40,812 nucleotides of DNA from Flavobacteriales bacterium UBA1959 (lineage in GTDB: Bacteria; Bacteroidota; Bacteroidia; Flavobacteriales_D; Sanyastnellaceae), in NCBI GenBank assembly GCA_002336085.1, contig DDEH01000124.1, positions 1 to 40,812 of the forward strand, given 5' to 3'. Below are positions 33,354 to 40,812 of this stretch, in pieces. The number at the start of each line of letters is the position of its first letter. Positions within the stretch are counted from its first letter, which is position 1. Both the position numbers and the translations under genes were made by a program. The notes below the pieces were generated by a model that did not search any database, was not told the origin of the DNA, and saw nothing but the letters and a program-made list of their open reading frames with translations.

Positions 33354-34373
33354 ATGCCTGCGAATAAATACGCCCTTATCCGCTATCGGACCATTGATCG
33401 CTGCCTGACCAACACAGGGGCTCCTTTCCCAACCAAAGAGGAGTTGCGGACGGCGTGCGAAGAAGCATTGTATGGTAGCGAAGGCGACCACATCAGCATC
33501 TCTACAATTGAAAAAGATCTGAACGCTATGCGCAACGATGGAGGATTGGGCTATTTTGCTCCTATCGTCTATCACCGTGACGAACGAGGCTATTATTATG
33601 AAGAGGAAGACTTCTCCATTAATAACCTCCAACTCAATCCAGAGGAATTGGAGTCCATACGGTTTGCTGCCAGAACACTTGTCCAATTCAAAAACGTGCC
33701 CGTCTTTTCTCAATTTGGTCAAGCAATCGGTAAAATTGATGATCGCCTCCGAATGGCGCCTAATTTGGATACACGTAATCTCGATGCCGTAGTGCAATTC
33801 GAGTCAGCTCCCGCTACAAGGGGGTCAGAACATTTGATGCCGATTCTGCAGAGTATACAGAACAAGAGGATGCTTCACGTAGACTATAAAAAATTTCAGA
33901 CAGCCGAGGCAAAGGCCGTGAGTTTGCATCCGTATCTCCTGAAAGAATACCGAAATAGGTGGTATGTAATTGGATGGAATCCTGAACGTTCGGCCTACCG
34001 CACTTATGGACTTGACCGCATCGAAAATCTCTCAGAAACTGTCGATGCATTTGCGGTGCGAGGTGACTTCAACGCCGATGACTTTTTCTTGCATTCGTTT
34101 GGCATTTCAAAAATTGCAGAAGCACCGTGCGATGTCAAAATCCGCTGCAATGAACTGGAGTACGAATACCTTGCGGCGCAACCTGTGCACAACAGCCAGC
34201 GACTCATCAAACAAGGCAATGGCTTGTATGAATTGCACCTGCATGTACTGTTAACGTTTGAGCTCATTCAATTCCTGCTGGGACTTGGTCCTGCTGTAGA
34301 GGTTATTGAGCCCGAAGAATTGCGCCAGATCATGCATCAAAACCTGTCGGACACGTTGAATTTGTATGGCTAA
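33354..34373 (+). CDS. WYL-domain transcriptional regulator
   Basis: 339 residues. An N-terminal winged-helix (about 1-75; SISTIEKDLNAMRNDGGLGYFAPI is the recognition region), a linker, the WYL domain (about 150-230; HVDYKKFQ.., RNRWYVIGWNPERSAYRTYGLDR) and a C-terminal WCX-like extension. WYL proteins sense nucleic-acid or nucleotide ligands and often control DNA-damage, defence or RNA-processing genes. No defence system lies next to it; its immediate neighbour downstream is a 92-residue orphan. A perfect palindrome CCCAATTGGG at 33300-33309 overlaps a possible promoter (TTG-N20-TACCTTGA) and might be an autoregulatory site. Confidence 0.9.
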   Translation: MPANKYALIRYRTIDRCLTNTGAPFPTKEELRTACEEALYGSEGDHISISTIEKDLNAMRNDGGLGYFAPIVYHRDERGYYYEEEDFSINNLQLNPEELESIRFAARTLVQFKNVPVFSQFGQAIGKIDDRLRMAPNLDTRNLDAVVQFESAPATRGSEHLMPILQSIQNKRMLHVDYKKFQTAEAKAVSLHPYLLKEYRNRWYVIGWNPERSAYRTYGLDRIENLSETVDAFAVRGDFNADDFFLHSFGISKIAEAPCDVKIRCNELEYEYLAAQPVHNSQRLIKQGNGLYELHLHVLLTFELIQFLLGLGPAVEVIEPEELRQIMHQNLSDTLNLYG

Positions 34374-34456
34374 TTCCAGATTTATTTCTGCTCCGTAAAT
34401 TCATTACGTTGGCCCTCAGTTGGTTTGTATTGTAGAAAACAAACAAGCCCACTGAA

Positions 34457-34735
34457 ATGTCCATTCCACTGAACCCCCAGGCCTTCGCCTTTCCCTCTAG
34501 GATTCAAAACACCGCTCAAGCCAAACAATGGATTGATGGATTTGCTCGACCTGCCCTTTTCAATTCACATGCATGGCAAACAACGAAAAGACTCGCTTTG
34601 TTGGTCTGGCAGTGCCACCTCGAAAACCAACCGTTCCAACGAACGCTGAACTTCTTGCATCCTTCATTCTATGAAATGATTAAAACACCCGAGGGCATTT
34701 GTTTGGTTCATGAAAAACGATTAAGGCGCATTTAA
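34457..34735 (+). CDS. Hypothetical protein
   Basis: 92 residues, no signal peptide, no membrane helix. The middle (HAWQTTKRLALLVWQCHLEN) is a likely amphipathic helix rich in tryptophan and histidine; the end is basic (HEKRLRRI). I do not recognise a family. It lies 83 bases after the WYL regulator on the same strand and could be its target or simply a lineage-specific gene. Confidence 0.55.
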   Translation: MSIPLNPQAFAFPSRIQNTAQAKQWIDGFARPALFNSHAWQTTKRLALLVWQCHLENQPFQRTLNFLHPSFYEMIKTPEGICLVHEKRLRRI

Positions 34736-34870
34736 AAGAATATCAGCACCATTTTTACTCATGTTTTTTTGAAAAAACATCGTAGATAGTGGATAACATG
34801 GCTTCTCATTTCGCTTTCTTCCCTTGCTATTTGGTGTAGATTTGTTCAAGATGTTATTTTATCGAATAAA

Positions 34871-34903
34871 TTTGGTTGTTCGTCGATAAGATTGCTATCT
34901 TTA
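34871..34903 (+). promoter_or_regulatory. Candidate promoter of the SiaB-like gene
   Basis: TTTG at 34871-34874, a 21-base spacer and TATCTTTA at 34896-34903 (7 of 8 to TAnnTTTG). The leader to ATG 34921 would be about 10 bases. The region before it (34736-34870) is AT-rich and holds no gene. Confidence 0.55.
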
Positions 34904-34920
34904 CCCTGTAAAGAGATACT

Positions 34921-35487
34921 ATGAACCCGGTCAAATCATCCCAACTATTCCTTGAATTGCAAGATACCTTGCATGCCAAGACGGGTGGTGAAGACCGCGG
35001 GGTGCTCCTCAGCTTTTCTGGTGAGCTGAATTCAGAATCCACGGACGCGATCATGATGCTCGCTGAAAATGGTTTAGCAAATCGTGGCGCAAAACGAAAA
35101 GAAAAGAATCGCATGAGCAATGTGCTCATCGAATGTCTTCAAAATGTGAGTCGGCATGGCTGGATTGATGACGACGGAAAACTTCAACTTTTCTTAACCA
35201 TTGACAGCACTCCCCTGGGGTATCAAATCGAATCGGGCAATTTTGTTGATTTCGATATGGCTGCTGGACTCCGATCCAATCTTTCAGAGGTCAATGGAAT
35301 GACCCATGAGGAATTGCGTGTCCGGTACGTCGAATGTCTTTGCAACAACGAATGGTCAGAAAAAGGGGGAGCGGGACTCGGATTGCTCTCCATGGCCAAA
35401 AAGTCAAACGGCCCGCTCGACTATCAATTCCAGGAATTGGATTCAGGCATGTACCTGTTTACACTTGGGATTTTAATCAAAGGGTGA
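34921..35487 (+). CDS. SiaB-family (DUF6272) GHKL-type protein kinase
   Basis: 188 residues with a GHKL ATPase-like fold. The N-box is ECLQNVSRHG (71-80, with Glu71 and Asn75) and the G-box is GGAGLGLLSMAKKS (149-162). SiaB-family kinases phosphorylate a small SiaC-type partner in a partner-switching pathway, known from biofilm/aggregation control in Pseudomonas. In many Bacteroidota SiaB and SiaC-like genes are adjacent; here no partner is present and the gene is followed by a convergent, unrelated gene. It appears to have its own promoter. Role likely in surface-growth or stress signalling, by inference. Confidence 0.8.
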   Translation: MNPVKSSQLFLELQDTLHAKTGGEDRGVLLSFSGELNSESTDAIMMLAENGLANRGAKRKEKNRMSNVLIECLQNVSRHGWIDDDGKLQLFLTIDSTPLGYQIESGNFVDFDMAAGLRSNLSEVNGMTHEELRVRYVECLCNNEWSEKGGAGLGLLSMAKKSNGPLDYQFQELDSGMYLFTLGILIKG

Positions 35488-35501
35488 ATTAAAATCCTCT
35501 C

Positions 35502-36791
35502 CTAGGTTTTTCGCTCTTTTTTGCGAGCCGCTGGAAACAAAATATTATTGAGAATCAGACGGTATCCCGCAGAATTCGGATGCAAGTTTAAATCTGTTGG
35601 CGGATCGTTGACCAGATGACGATAATCCTCTGGATCATGTCCGCCGTAATATGTCCATTGGCCCATGCCCAGCGTACCATGTATGTACTTCGCTGATCCT
35701 GTGCTCTTTGTCTCTCCCATAATGGTCACATCGGGCCGAATGTACTGTTTTCGAAAAGCGGTTGTTTGTCCCATGAAACCCGGAATTACGCGTTCGTGGC
35801 TCTGAGTCAACATTGTGGGAATAATATCCCACTTGGCACTGAAATCGAACAGCGTAAAGAAATCGTTGAGTTGCTTGGTTTTCGTGTGCTCTTCGGTTGC
35901 ATCGATTTCGGAGAATTCATAAACCATAGGATCTGTAATGATTTGATAATCCTGAAAAGCAAGGGCCCTATTGAAGTCCAATGCTTTCGTAGCGCCTGAC
36001 TGAACTGGATCACCATCAAAAACCGACTCGCATATATCCACTTCCTCTGCAGCCAATGCAATGTCAAATGAATCGGTTCCGGAACACATCGTAAAAAGAA
36101 AACCGCCCCCCAAAACAAAGTCTCTAATCTGAAGAGCCACATTTCGCTTCATCACGCTAACTTTTTCAAATCCAAGAGTGCGGGCCATTCCTTCTTGCCG
36201 ATTGACCTCATTTTGATACCATGCCGCACTTCGGTAAGAGCGGTAAAACTTGCCATACTGTCCCGTAAAATCTTCATGATGCAGGTGCAACCAATCATAC
36301 TTGGGCAACATGCCGCCCATGATTTCTGCATCGTAAATAACATCATAGGGGATTTCTGCATACGTCAGCACCAGTGTGACTGCGTCGTCCCAGGGTTGCT
36401 TTCCTTCCGGACTATAGACCGCAACTTTGGGTGCTACCTCCAACTTTACTCGTTCTGTGTTGGATTCCGGATCCGCAATGGCTAATAAAATCTGCTGCGC
36501 TTGGACATCTGCAATCACTTGGTGACTGATGCCACGGATCACGCACTCCTGAACCAGTGTTGTTAGGTTGGGCATGAGGAAACTTCCTCCTCTATAGTTG
36601 AGTAGCCACTCGATTTCTACATCCTGTTCGAGCAGCCAAAACGCCAATCCGTAGGCCTTGAGGTGATTGGATTGTGCATCATCCATGGGAATCAGCAACT
36701 GAGATGCCCGAATCCCGGAAATTGCAAAGCAAATCATTAAAGCTCCAACGCAAAACTTGCGTTTCAAATCCTGAACAGACCTTCCTTTCAT
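35502..36791 (-). CDS. Conserved secreted protein of the Bacteroidota 'asparagine synthetase B-like' family
   Basis: 429 residues. N-terminal basic region and signal peptide (about 12-29). The body is strongly conserved in Flavobacteriales as I recall it: LLIPMDDAQSNHLKAYG, NYRGGSFLMP, EGKQPWDDAVTLVLTYAEIP, WLHLHHEDFTGQYGKFY (167-183), GGGFLFTMCSGTDSFD (228-243), PTMLTQSHERVIPGFMGQTT, WTYYGGHDPEDYRH. Databases often label it asparagine synthetase B, but it has no Cys2 glutaminase start, no ATP-pyrophosphatase loop, and an export signal. A Rossmann/amidotransferase-like fold is plausible (GGG-strand then C-S-G-T turn). Probably an extracytoplasmic enzyme of unknown reaction. Confidence 0.82.
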   Translation of the reverse strand: MKGRSVQDLKRKFCVGALMICFAISGIRASQLLIPMDDAQSNHLKAYGLAFWLLEQDVEIEWLLNYRGGSFLMPNLTTLVQECVIRGISHQVIADVQAQQILLAIADPESNTERVKLEVAPKVAVYSPEGKQPWDDAVTLVLTYAEIPYDVIYDAEIMGGMLPKYDWLHLHHEDFTGQYGKFYRSYRSAAWYQNEVNRQEGMARTLGFEKVSVMKRNVALQIRDFVLGGGFLFTMCSGTDSFDIALAAEEVDICESVFDGDPVQSGATKALDFNRALAFQDYQIITDPMVYEFSEIDATEEHTKTKQLNDFFTLFDFSAKWDIIPTMLTQSHERVIPGFMGQTTAFRKQYIRPDVTIMGETKSTGSAKYIHGTLGMGQWTYYGGHDPEDYRHLVNDPPTDLNLHPNSAGYRLILNNILFPAARKKERKT

Positions 36792-36857
36792 GATTGCAAT
36801 TTACAACGATTCAATTTTGATGAATCGATCCAACCGAGTTGCTAACCGTTTCAAAAA

Positions 36858-38411
36858 TCAAAAAGGAGATTCCGACCCGCCATCTTCACTAGGTGCGTTC
36901 ATCTTGGAAGGAACAGTCATTGTGGACTGATTCTCAAAATCATCGTTGGGACGCAATCCTTCTTTGAACTCACCCCGATCAAACACAGGATTTGCAAAGC
37001 TGTCATAATTGACAAATTTGGCCAACCGTTGGATAAACCTCATTTTCACTGTACCAAGGGCACCATTTCGATTCTTGGCCAATATGAGCTCGCCCAATCC
37101 CGCAGTATCAATCCCATCCGGATGCTCTGTCAATCCGTAGTACTCGGCGCGGTAAATAAATGCGACAATGTCAGCATCTTGCTCGATGGCGCCCGACTCA
37201 CGAAGATCTGAAAGGATTGGCCTTTTGTCCCCTCCACGAGTCTCAACCATTCGAGAAAGTTGGGAAAGCGCGATAATGGGAATATCCAATTCCTTGGCGA
37301 TGCTCTTGATTGAACGACTAATGCTTGAAATCTCTTGCTCCCGATTGCCTGAGCTCGATCCCGCAGTCATCAATTGCAGATAGTCAATGACGACCATTTC
37401 AATTCCAGCTGTAGATTTCAATCGACGGCACTTGGCTCGAAGTTCGAAAATGCTCAAAGCCGGCGTATCATCGATGTACAACGGCGCCTCAGAAAGCTTA
37501 CCTATTCGCTCGTGCAATTGAGTATACTCATGTGGTGCAAGACTTCCCTTTCGAAATTTATCCGAACTGATCTCGGTTTCTGCTGAGATCAGACGTTGGA
37601 CCAATTGTACCGCCGACATCTCCAAAGAAAATACAGCTACAGGGACATTGTACTCCACTGAAATGTTGCGCGCCATGGTCAACACAAAGGCCGTCTTTCC
37701 CATGCCGGGACGCGCGGCCAAAACGATCATATCCGATTTCTGGAATCCGCCTGTAATTTTATCCAAATCCACAAAACCCGTTGCTACACCACTGACACCC
37801 CCCTCCTGATTACGAGCGTTATCTATATCCTCCAATGCTTGACGCATGATGCTGCTCATGGATTCGTAACTGCGGCGAATGTTGCCCTGCGCCACCTCAA
37901 ACAATTGAGATTCTGCTTCGTCCAGCAAATCCAAAACGTCCGTAGTTTCTTCAAAAGCCTTCTGTGTAATCATATTCGAAACCCGAATCAATTCACGCTG
38001 AATATATTTCTGGGCAATGATTCGAGCGTGGGCTTCTATGTTTGCCGTACTCGCCACGCGCAATGTCATTTGTGCCACAGCCTGCGCTCCGCCCACTTGC
38101 TGCAAGTCGCCTGCCTTTCTCAACGTCTCAGTCACCGTCAAAATATCTACAGGCTCGGAATTATGAAACAGGTCAACAATGGCGGCATAAATTCGTCGAT
38201 GTGCATCCCGATAAAAACTCTCAGGCTTGAGCACATCAATGATGGAGTTGACCGCTGTTTGCTCCATCATCATGGCGCCCAAAACGGCTTCTTCTAGGTC
38301 CAATGACTGTGGCTGAATCTTGCCCAGTATTTCTGGAACCGTTGAACTGGATTGTGCACCACGTGAGCGCACACGCGCAACGGATGAATCGGATGAATTT
38401 TGATCTTGCAT
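36858..38411 (-). CDS. dnaB: Replicative DNA helicase
   Basis: 517 residues, hexameric 5'-3' helicase of the replisome. The N-terminal primase-binding domain (about 30-135; PQSLDLEEAVLGAMMM) is followed by a linker and the RecA-like motor: Walker A AARPGMGKTAF, FSLEMSAVQLVQR, Walker B VVIDYLQLM, ISRSIKSIAKELDIPIIALSQLSR, and the RPILSDLRESGAIEQDAD arginine-finger region. No intein, no fusion. Transcribed alone on the minus strand, divergent from the following lipoprotein gene. Confidence 0.97.
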   Translation of the reverse strand: MQDQNSSDSSVARVRSRGAQSSSTVPEILGKIQPQSLDLEEAVLGAMMMEQTAVNSIIDVLKPESFYRDAHRRIYAAIVDLFHNSEPVDILTVTETLRKAGDLQQVGGAQAVAQMTLRVASTANIEAHARIIAQKYIQRELIRVSNMITQKAFEETTDVLDLLDEAESQLFEVAQGNIRRSYESMSSIMRQALEDIDNARNQEGGVSGVATGFVDLDKITGGFQKSDMIVLAARPGMGKTAFVLTMARNISVEYNVPVAVFSLEMSAVQLVQRLISAETEISSDKFRKGSLAPHEYTQLHERIGKLSEAPLYIDDTPALSIFELRAKCRRLKSTAGIEMVVIDYLQLMTAGSSSGNREQEISSISRSIKSIAKELDIPIIALSQLSRMVETRGGDKRPILSDLRESGAIEQDADIVAFIYRAEYYGLTEHPDGIDTAGLGELILAKNRNGALGTVKMRFIQRLAKFVNYDSFANPVFDRGEFKEGLRPNDDFENQSTMTVPSKMNAPSEDGGSESPF

Positions 38412-38521
38412 AGCTGTAGGCAGGTGAAGGTAGGAAACGGATTTCAGCTGAGCATCATGGTTAATTCACAACGCATTGACAAGGTTCTTAACATCGGCCC
38501 AAAGCCCCTAATTTTACAGAC

Positions 38522-39898
38522 ATGACACGTCCATCTTTCTTGCTTGATTTTGCGCGAATTTTCCTCTTTACAGGAATCATCCTTGGCGTATCGCTCCTTT
38601 TTTCGGGATGCGGTAGCCGGGACAAAGAGCCGCCAAGTGTTCAATTGATCTCTCCTGCATTCGATGGCCTCGACGTACAATTTGGGGACATTCTTTTCGT
38701 CCAATTCACTGGAACCGACAATAGAGCTGACGGGGGCATTTGGAAAGTGGAGCTGCGAAAGGGCGATGGTGTCTCTGTGCGAACCGCTCAAATCGGTTTG
38801 TGGCAGGGATCAGGAATTGACACATTGGTGGTTCCATTTGTTCTCGACGCACCATCCTGGCCTACCGAGACCATGACACTAGCACTCATCGTGGATGATG
38901 CGGCAGGCAACAGAGGTGCTGTTTTTCGGGACATCGACTATACAGCGGCCTCGGATGTTCCCAACAGTCTGGTAGCACTCACGGAAGAAGTCGATGGCAC
39001 TTCATCCCTTCTGGTCTACGAGGATGAATCGGGAATTCCCAATGCGGCAGAAGGACTTCCTTTGAGTCACGATCTCGCGTATGCCAACGACCGATTTGCC
39101 CTTGCGGACGCATCAGCTGCCACAGTGCATGTCGTAGACCGAGCAAGCATGGCCATTGAAACCACTTGGAACTCCTCACAAAGCTCGGGCTCACTGCCTT
39201 TGGTGCGGCGCGTGCATGCGCTTGGTCTCCAAGCCGGTTTCACAATCGTTCACGCCAGTGGAATTGCCATCATTAACACATCAGGCGGTTTGCTTTTTGA
39301 ACGCTTTTCAGATGCGCCATGGACACCTGTGGATGCTCGTTTCAGTGGAAACACATGCGTGCTATGGGAAAAAAATGAAGCGACATCTGCGCACCGGCTG
39401 CGCTCGTGGAATTTCATTACTGGTGGATCTGGTCCTATCGTGAATTTGGCCGTTGCACCCGATGGAATCGGAGCTGTACCAGCGCAAACCTCCGGCAGTG
39501 AAGGTTCGATTTTTGTCATCAACGAAACGACGGGTTTGACCCTGGTCAATGTCAGCACAGGCACCATGGATGATTTGTGCGGGCTCATTGGAAGTGGAGA
39601 AATGCCTGACAGCGAATATGCATCGGTTGGATTTGACGGAAACCAAGCACTTTTTGTTCGTGGCTCTCAACTTTGCCGCCAAGAAATTAGTCCCGTGAGC
39701 AGCGGAAGCAACTGGCCTTTTATTGGAGAAATTACAGACTTGCGTTCTCGACCAGATGGCTCGTCTCATATGCTGTTGAGCGAGGGAGAGGGAGAGTCAA
39801 AACGGCTCGTAACGTGGTCTTCGTCGGATGCCGCACCCGTTGAAAACGAAATGAATTTGCCAATAAATACGAAGGCCATCTGGGTTGTTGAAGATTAG
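38522..39898 (+). CDS. Large lipoprotein with Ig-like N-terminus and propeller-like body
   Basis: 458 residues. The signal peptide ends in LLFSGC (Cys30), a lipobox. Residues about 36-130 look like a beta-sandwich (PPSVQLISPAFDGLDVQFGD.., VDDAAGNRGAVF), as in Ig-like/cadherin-type modules. The remainder consists of repeated short beta segments with phrases such as LAYANDRFALAD and ADASAATVHVVDRAS that suggest a beta-propeller. No catalytic motif recognised. Surface or periplasmic, possibly binding or structural. TAATTTTA lies 5 bases before the ATG, another start-abutting -7-like box. Confidence 0.75.
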   Translation: MTRPSFLLDFARIFLFTGIILGVSLLFSGCGSRDKEPPSVQLISPAFDGLDVQFGDILFVQFTGTDNRADGGIWKVELRKGDGVSVRTAQIGLWQGSGIDTLVVPFVLDAPSWPTETMTLALIVDDAAGNRGAVFRDIDYTAASDVPNSLVALTEEVDGTSSLLVYEDESGIPNAAEGLPLSHDLAYANDRFALADASAATVHVVDRASMAIETTWNSSQSSGSLPLVRRVHALGLQAGFTIVHASGIAIINTSGGLLFERFSDAPWTPVDARFSGNTCVLWEKNEATSAHRLRSWNFITGGSGPIVNLAVAPDGIGAVPAQTSGSEGSIFVINETTGLTLVNVSTGTMDDLCGLIGSGEMPDSEYASVGFDGNQALFVRGSQLCRQEISPVSSGSNWPFIGEITDLRSRPDGSSHMLLSEGEGESKRLVTWSSSDAAPVENEMNLPINTKAIWVVED

Positions 39899-39905
39899 AT
39901 AGGAT

Positions 39906-40688
39906 GTGCTCGCAAAGGAAAGTACTTTTGCTTTTTTGCCCGAGAATGATTCGGATTTAGACCATCCAGACGATTTATTAATGTTACAGTACCCCCAAGA
40001 AGAACCTGACTTTGGTGTCGCACTGTCGACGAGCCTCGTGCTCTTCGGCTTTGACGGAAGTAACCTCCAAGTTCTTCTCGCTAAAAGCAAGCGTACTCCA
40101 TACGAAGGAGCGCTTTTTTTGCCCAGCCGTTACCTCGACGCAAACGATGAATTGATGCTTTCGGCGCGTCAAATGTTCAAGCAGTTATTTGGCTATGAAG
40201 ACCCTGCGATGATTGAGCAACTCCAAGCCTTTGGTGAGGTTTTTCGTCATCCGTGGGGACGAGTCATCAATGTGGCTCACTATGCACTTGTTCGAAAGAG
40301 CGACTTTCAAGCTTCAAATTGGGATGAGAACGACATGCAGTGGGTACCATTTGAAGAAGTTCCTGACCTCGCGTTTGACCACAACAAAATCGTCCAGTAT
40401 GCGAAAGAGCGCCTGAAACGGCGTGTAAAAAGGCGGCCTGTAGGGTTTGGGTTGCTGCCTGATGAATTCACTCTAGGACAATTGCAAACACTTTACGAGA
40501 CAGCTCTTGGCAGGACGTTTGACAAACGAAATTTTCGCAAAAAATTATTCAAGACCACCTTGCTAATAGATTTAGACCGGAAAGCAGACGGTCGATCAGC
40601 GGGCCAGCACAAGGGATCACAACTCTTCTCATTCAACAAGGAGAAGTACCAAACGATGAAAATCCAGGGATACGACTTCGTATTCTGA
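39906..40688 (+). CDS. NUDIX-fold transcriptional regulator (NrtR-like), degenerate Nudix box
   Basis: 260 residues if GTG 39906 is used; ATG 39981 (residue 26) is equally possible and would leave the usual short lead before the fold. The N-terminal NUDIX domain (about 35-165; VALSTSLVLFGFDGSNLQVLL) is followed by a winged-helix (about 175-255; EFTLGQLQTLYETALGRTFDKRNFRKK), the NrtR/AraR-type layout. In the Nudix box the R-E-U-x-E-E core reads R88-Q-M-F-K-Q, so the metal-binding glutamates are missing and hydrolysis is unlikely. Such proteins bind a sugar or nucleotide and control transport or NAD-linked genes. A perfect TACTTTTG at 39923-39930 would favour the shorter start. Target unknown. 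Confidence 0.82.
   Translation: MLAKESTFAFLPENDSDLDHPDDLLMLQYPQEEPDFGVALSTSLVLFGFDGSNLQVLLAKSKRTPYEGALFLPSRYLDANDELMLSARQMFKQLFGYEDPAMIEQLQAFGEVFRHPWGRVINVAHYALVRKSDFQASNWDENDMQWVPFEEVPDLAFDHNKIVQYAKERLKRRVKRRPVGFGLLPDEFTLGQLQTLYETALGRTFDKRNFRKKLFKTTLLIDLDRKADGRSAGQHKGSQLFSFNKEKYQTMKIQGYDFVF
39923..39930 (+). promoter_or_regulatory. Possible -7 box inside the 5' end of the NUDIX regulator gene
   Basis: TACTTTTG matches TAnnTTTG exactly. If it is used, translation must start at ATG 39981 rather than GTG 39906. No TTG at -33 spacing, so it may be chance. Confidence 0.3.
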
Positions 40689-40710
40689 AACAGAATCTTT
40701 TGCTATGCGA

Positions 40711-40812
40711 TTACTCGCAAGCAGTTCCGAATTCGCCTAGCAAAATCAGCAAGTCTGAAACTGTTACGACCCCATCACCGTCGTTGTCTGCCGCACAATT
40801 CGAATCTGTATT
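40711..40812 (-). CDS. C-terminal end of a secreted protein with dockerin-like tail (runs off the window)
   Basis: The last 33 codons and TAA stop (40711-40713) of a minus-strand gene whose body lies beyond the window. The visible part carries a calcium-loop motif, DNDGDGVVTVSDLLILL, and ends GEFGTACE. It matches, residue for residue in its key positions, the tails of the 1318-residue hydrolase-like protein and the haloperoxidase-like protein. What the rest of the protein does cannot be seen. The gap to the convergent NUDIX gene is 22 bases. Confidence 0.82.
   Translation of the reverse strand, partial: NTDSNCAADNDGDGVVTVSDLLILLGEFGTACE

Noticed and set aside
35472..35515. A/T-rich inverted repeat around the stop of the SiaB-like gene
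   Set aside because: Seven A-T pairs overlapping the stop codon, with no GC stem; not convincing as a terminator.

Overview
The window is a compact bacterial chromosome segment, almost certainly from a marine-type Flavobacteriales member of the Bacteroidota. Signs of this are: a type IX secretion (type B, gliding-type) C-terminal domain; a CarboxypepD_reg/TonB receptor; choice-of-anchor L and DGSC-repeat proteins; a fused E1 alpha/beta 2-oxoacid dehydrogenase; the secreted family usually labelled 'asparagine synthetase B'; SiaB-type and DUF1573 proteins; and many copies of the Bacteroidota -7 promoter element TAnnTTTG where Shine-Dalgarno sites would be expected. I cannot name the genus. There is no rRNA, CRISPR array, insertion sequence, phage or obvious transferred island, and no gene-free gap longer than 300 bases.

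Layout. 1-5 kb: start of valS, a DUF1573 protein and a 1318-residue secreted protein made of two tandem alpha/beta-hydrolase-like domains, cysteine-rich DGSC repeats and a dockerin-like tail. 5-13 kb (minus strand): TonB-dependent receptor; fused E1 dehydrogenase with an S4 RNA-binding protein; the adk-obg-psuG operon. 13-18 kb: lpdA (the E3 partner for the E1), a DUF5715 protein, a conserved Bacteroidota protein, then a 57-codon gene translationally coupled to an atypical Nramp transporter. 18-25 kb: a T9SS type-B giant protein, an OB-fold protein, xseA-xseB, a lipoprotein and a pirin. 25-29.6 kb: a secreted vanadium-haloperoxidase-like protein with the same dockerin-like tail, initiator tRNA-fMet, era-ispE. 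29.6-34.7 kb: tgt-lptF/G divergent from a DUF554 membrane protein, a lysozyme-like protein, a WYL regulator and a small orphan. 34.9-40.8 kb: a SiaB-like kinase, the 'AsnB-like' secreted protein, dnaB, a lipoprotein, a NUDIX-fold regulator, and the end of a third gene with the dockerin-like tail.

Most of the window is ordinary housekeeping. The observations most worth a second look are: (1) three unrelated genes (E1, DUF554, the T9SS type-B protein) where a TAnnTTCG box lies exactly 4 bases before the ATG, suggesting leaderless mRNAs; (2) one C-terminal module ending in F-G-x-x-C-E at the end of three unrelated proteins; (3) a duplicated hydrolase in which both nucleophile elbows have glycine instead of serine; (4) a short conserved-looking gene coupled to an Nramp homologue that lacks the DPGN metal site; and (5) a tRNA-guanine transglycosylase without its zinc cysteines.
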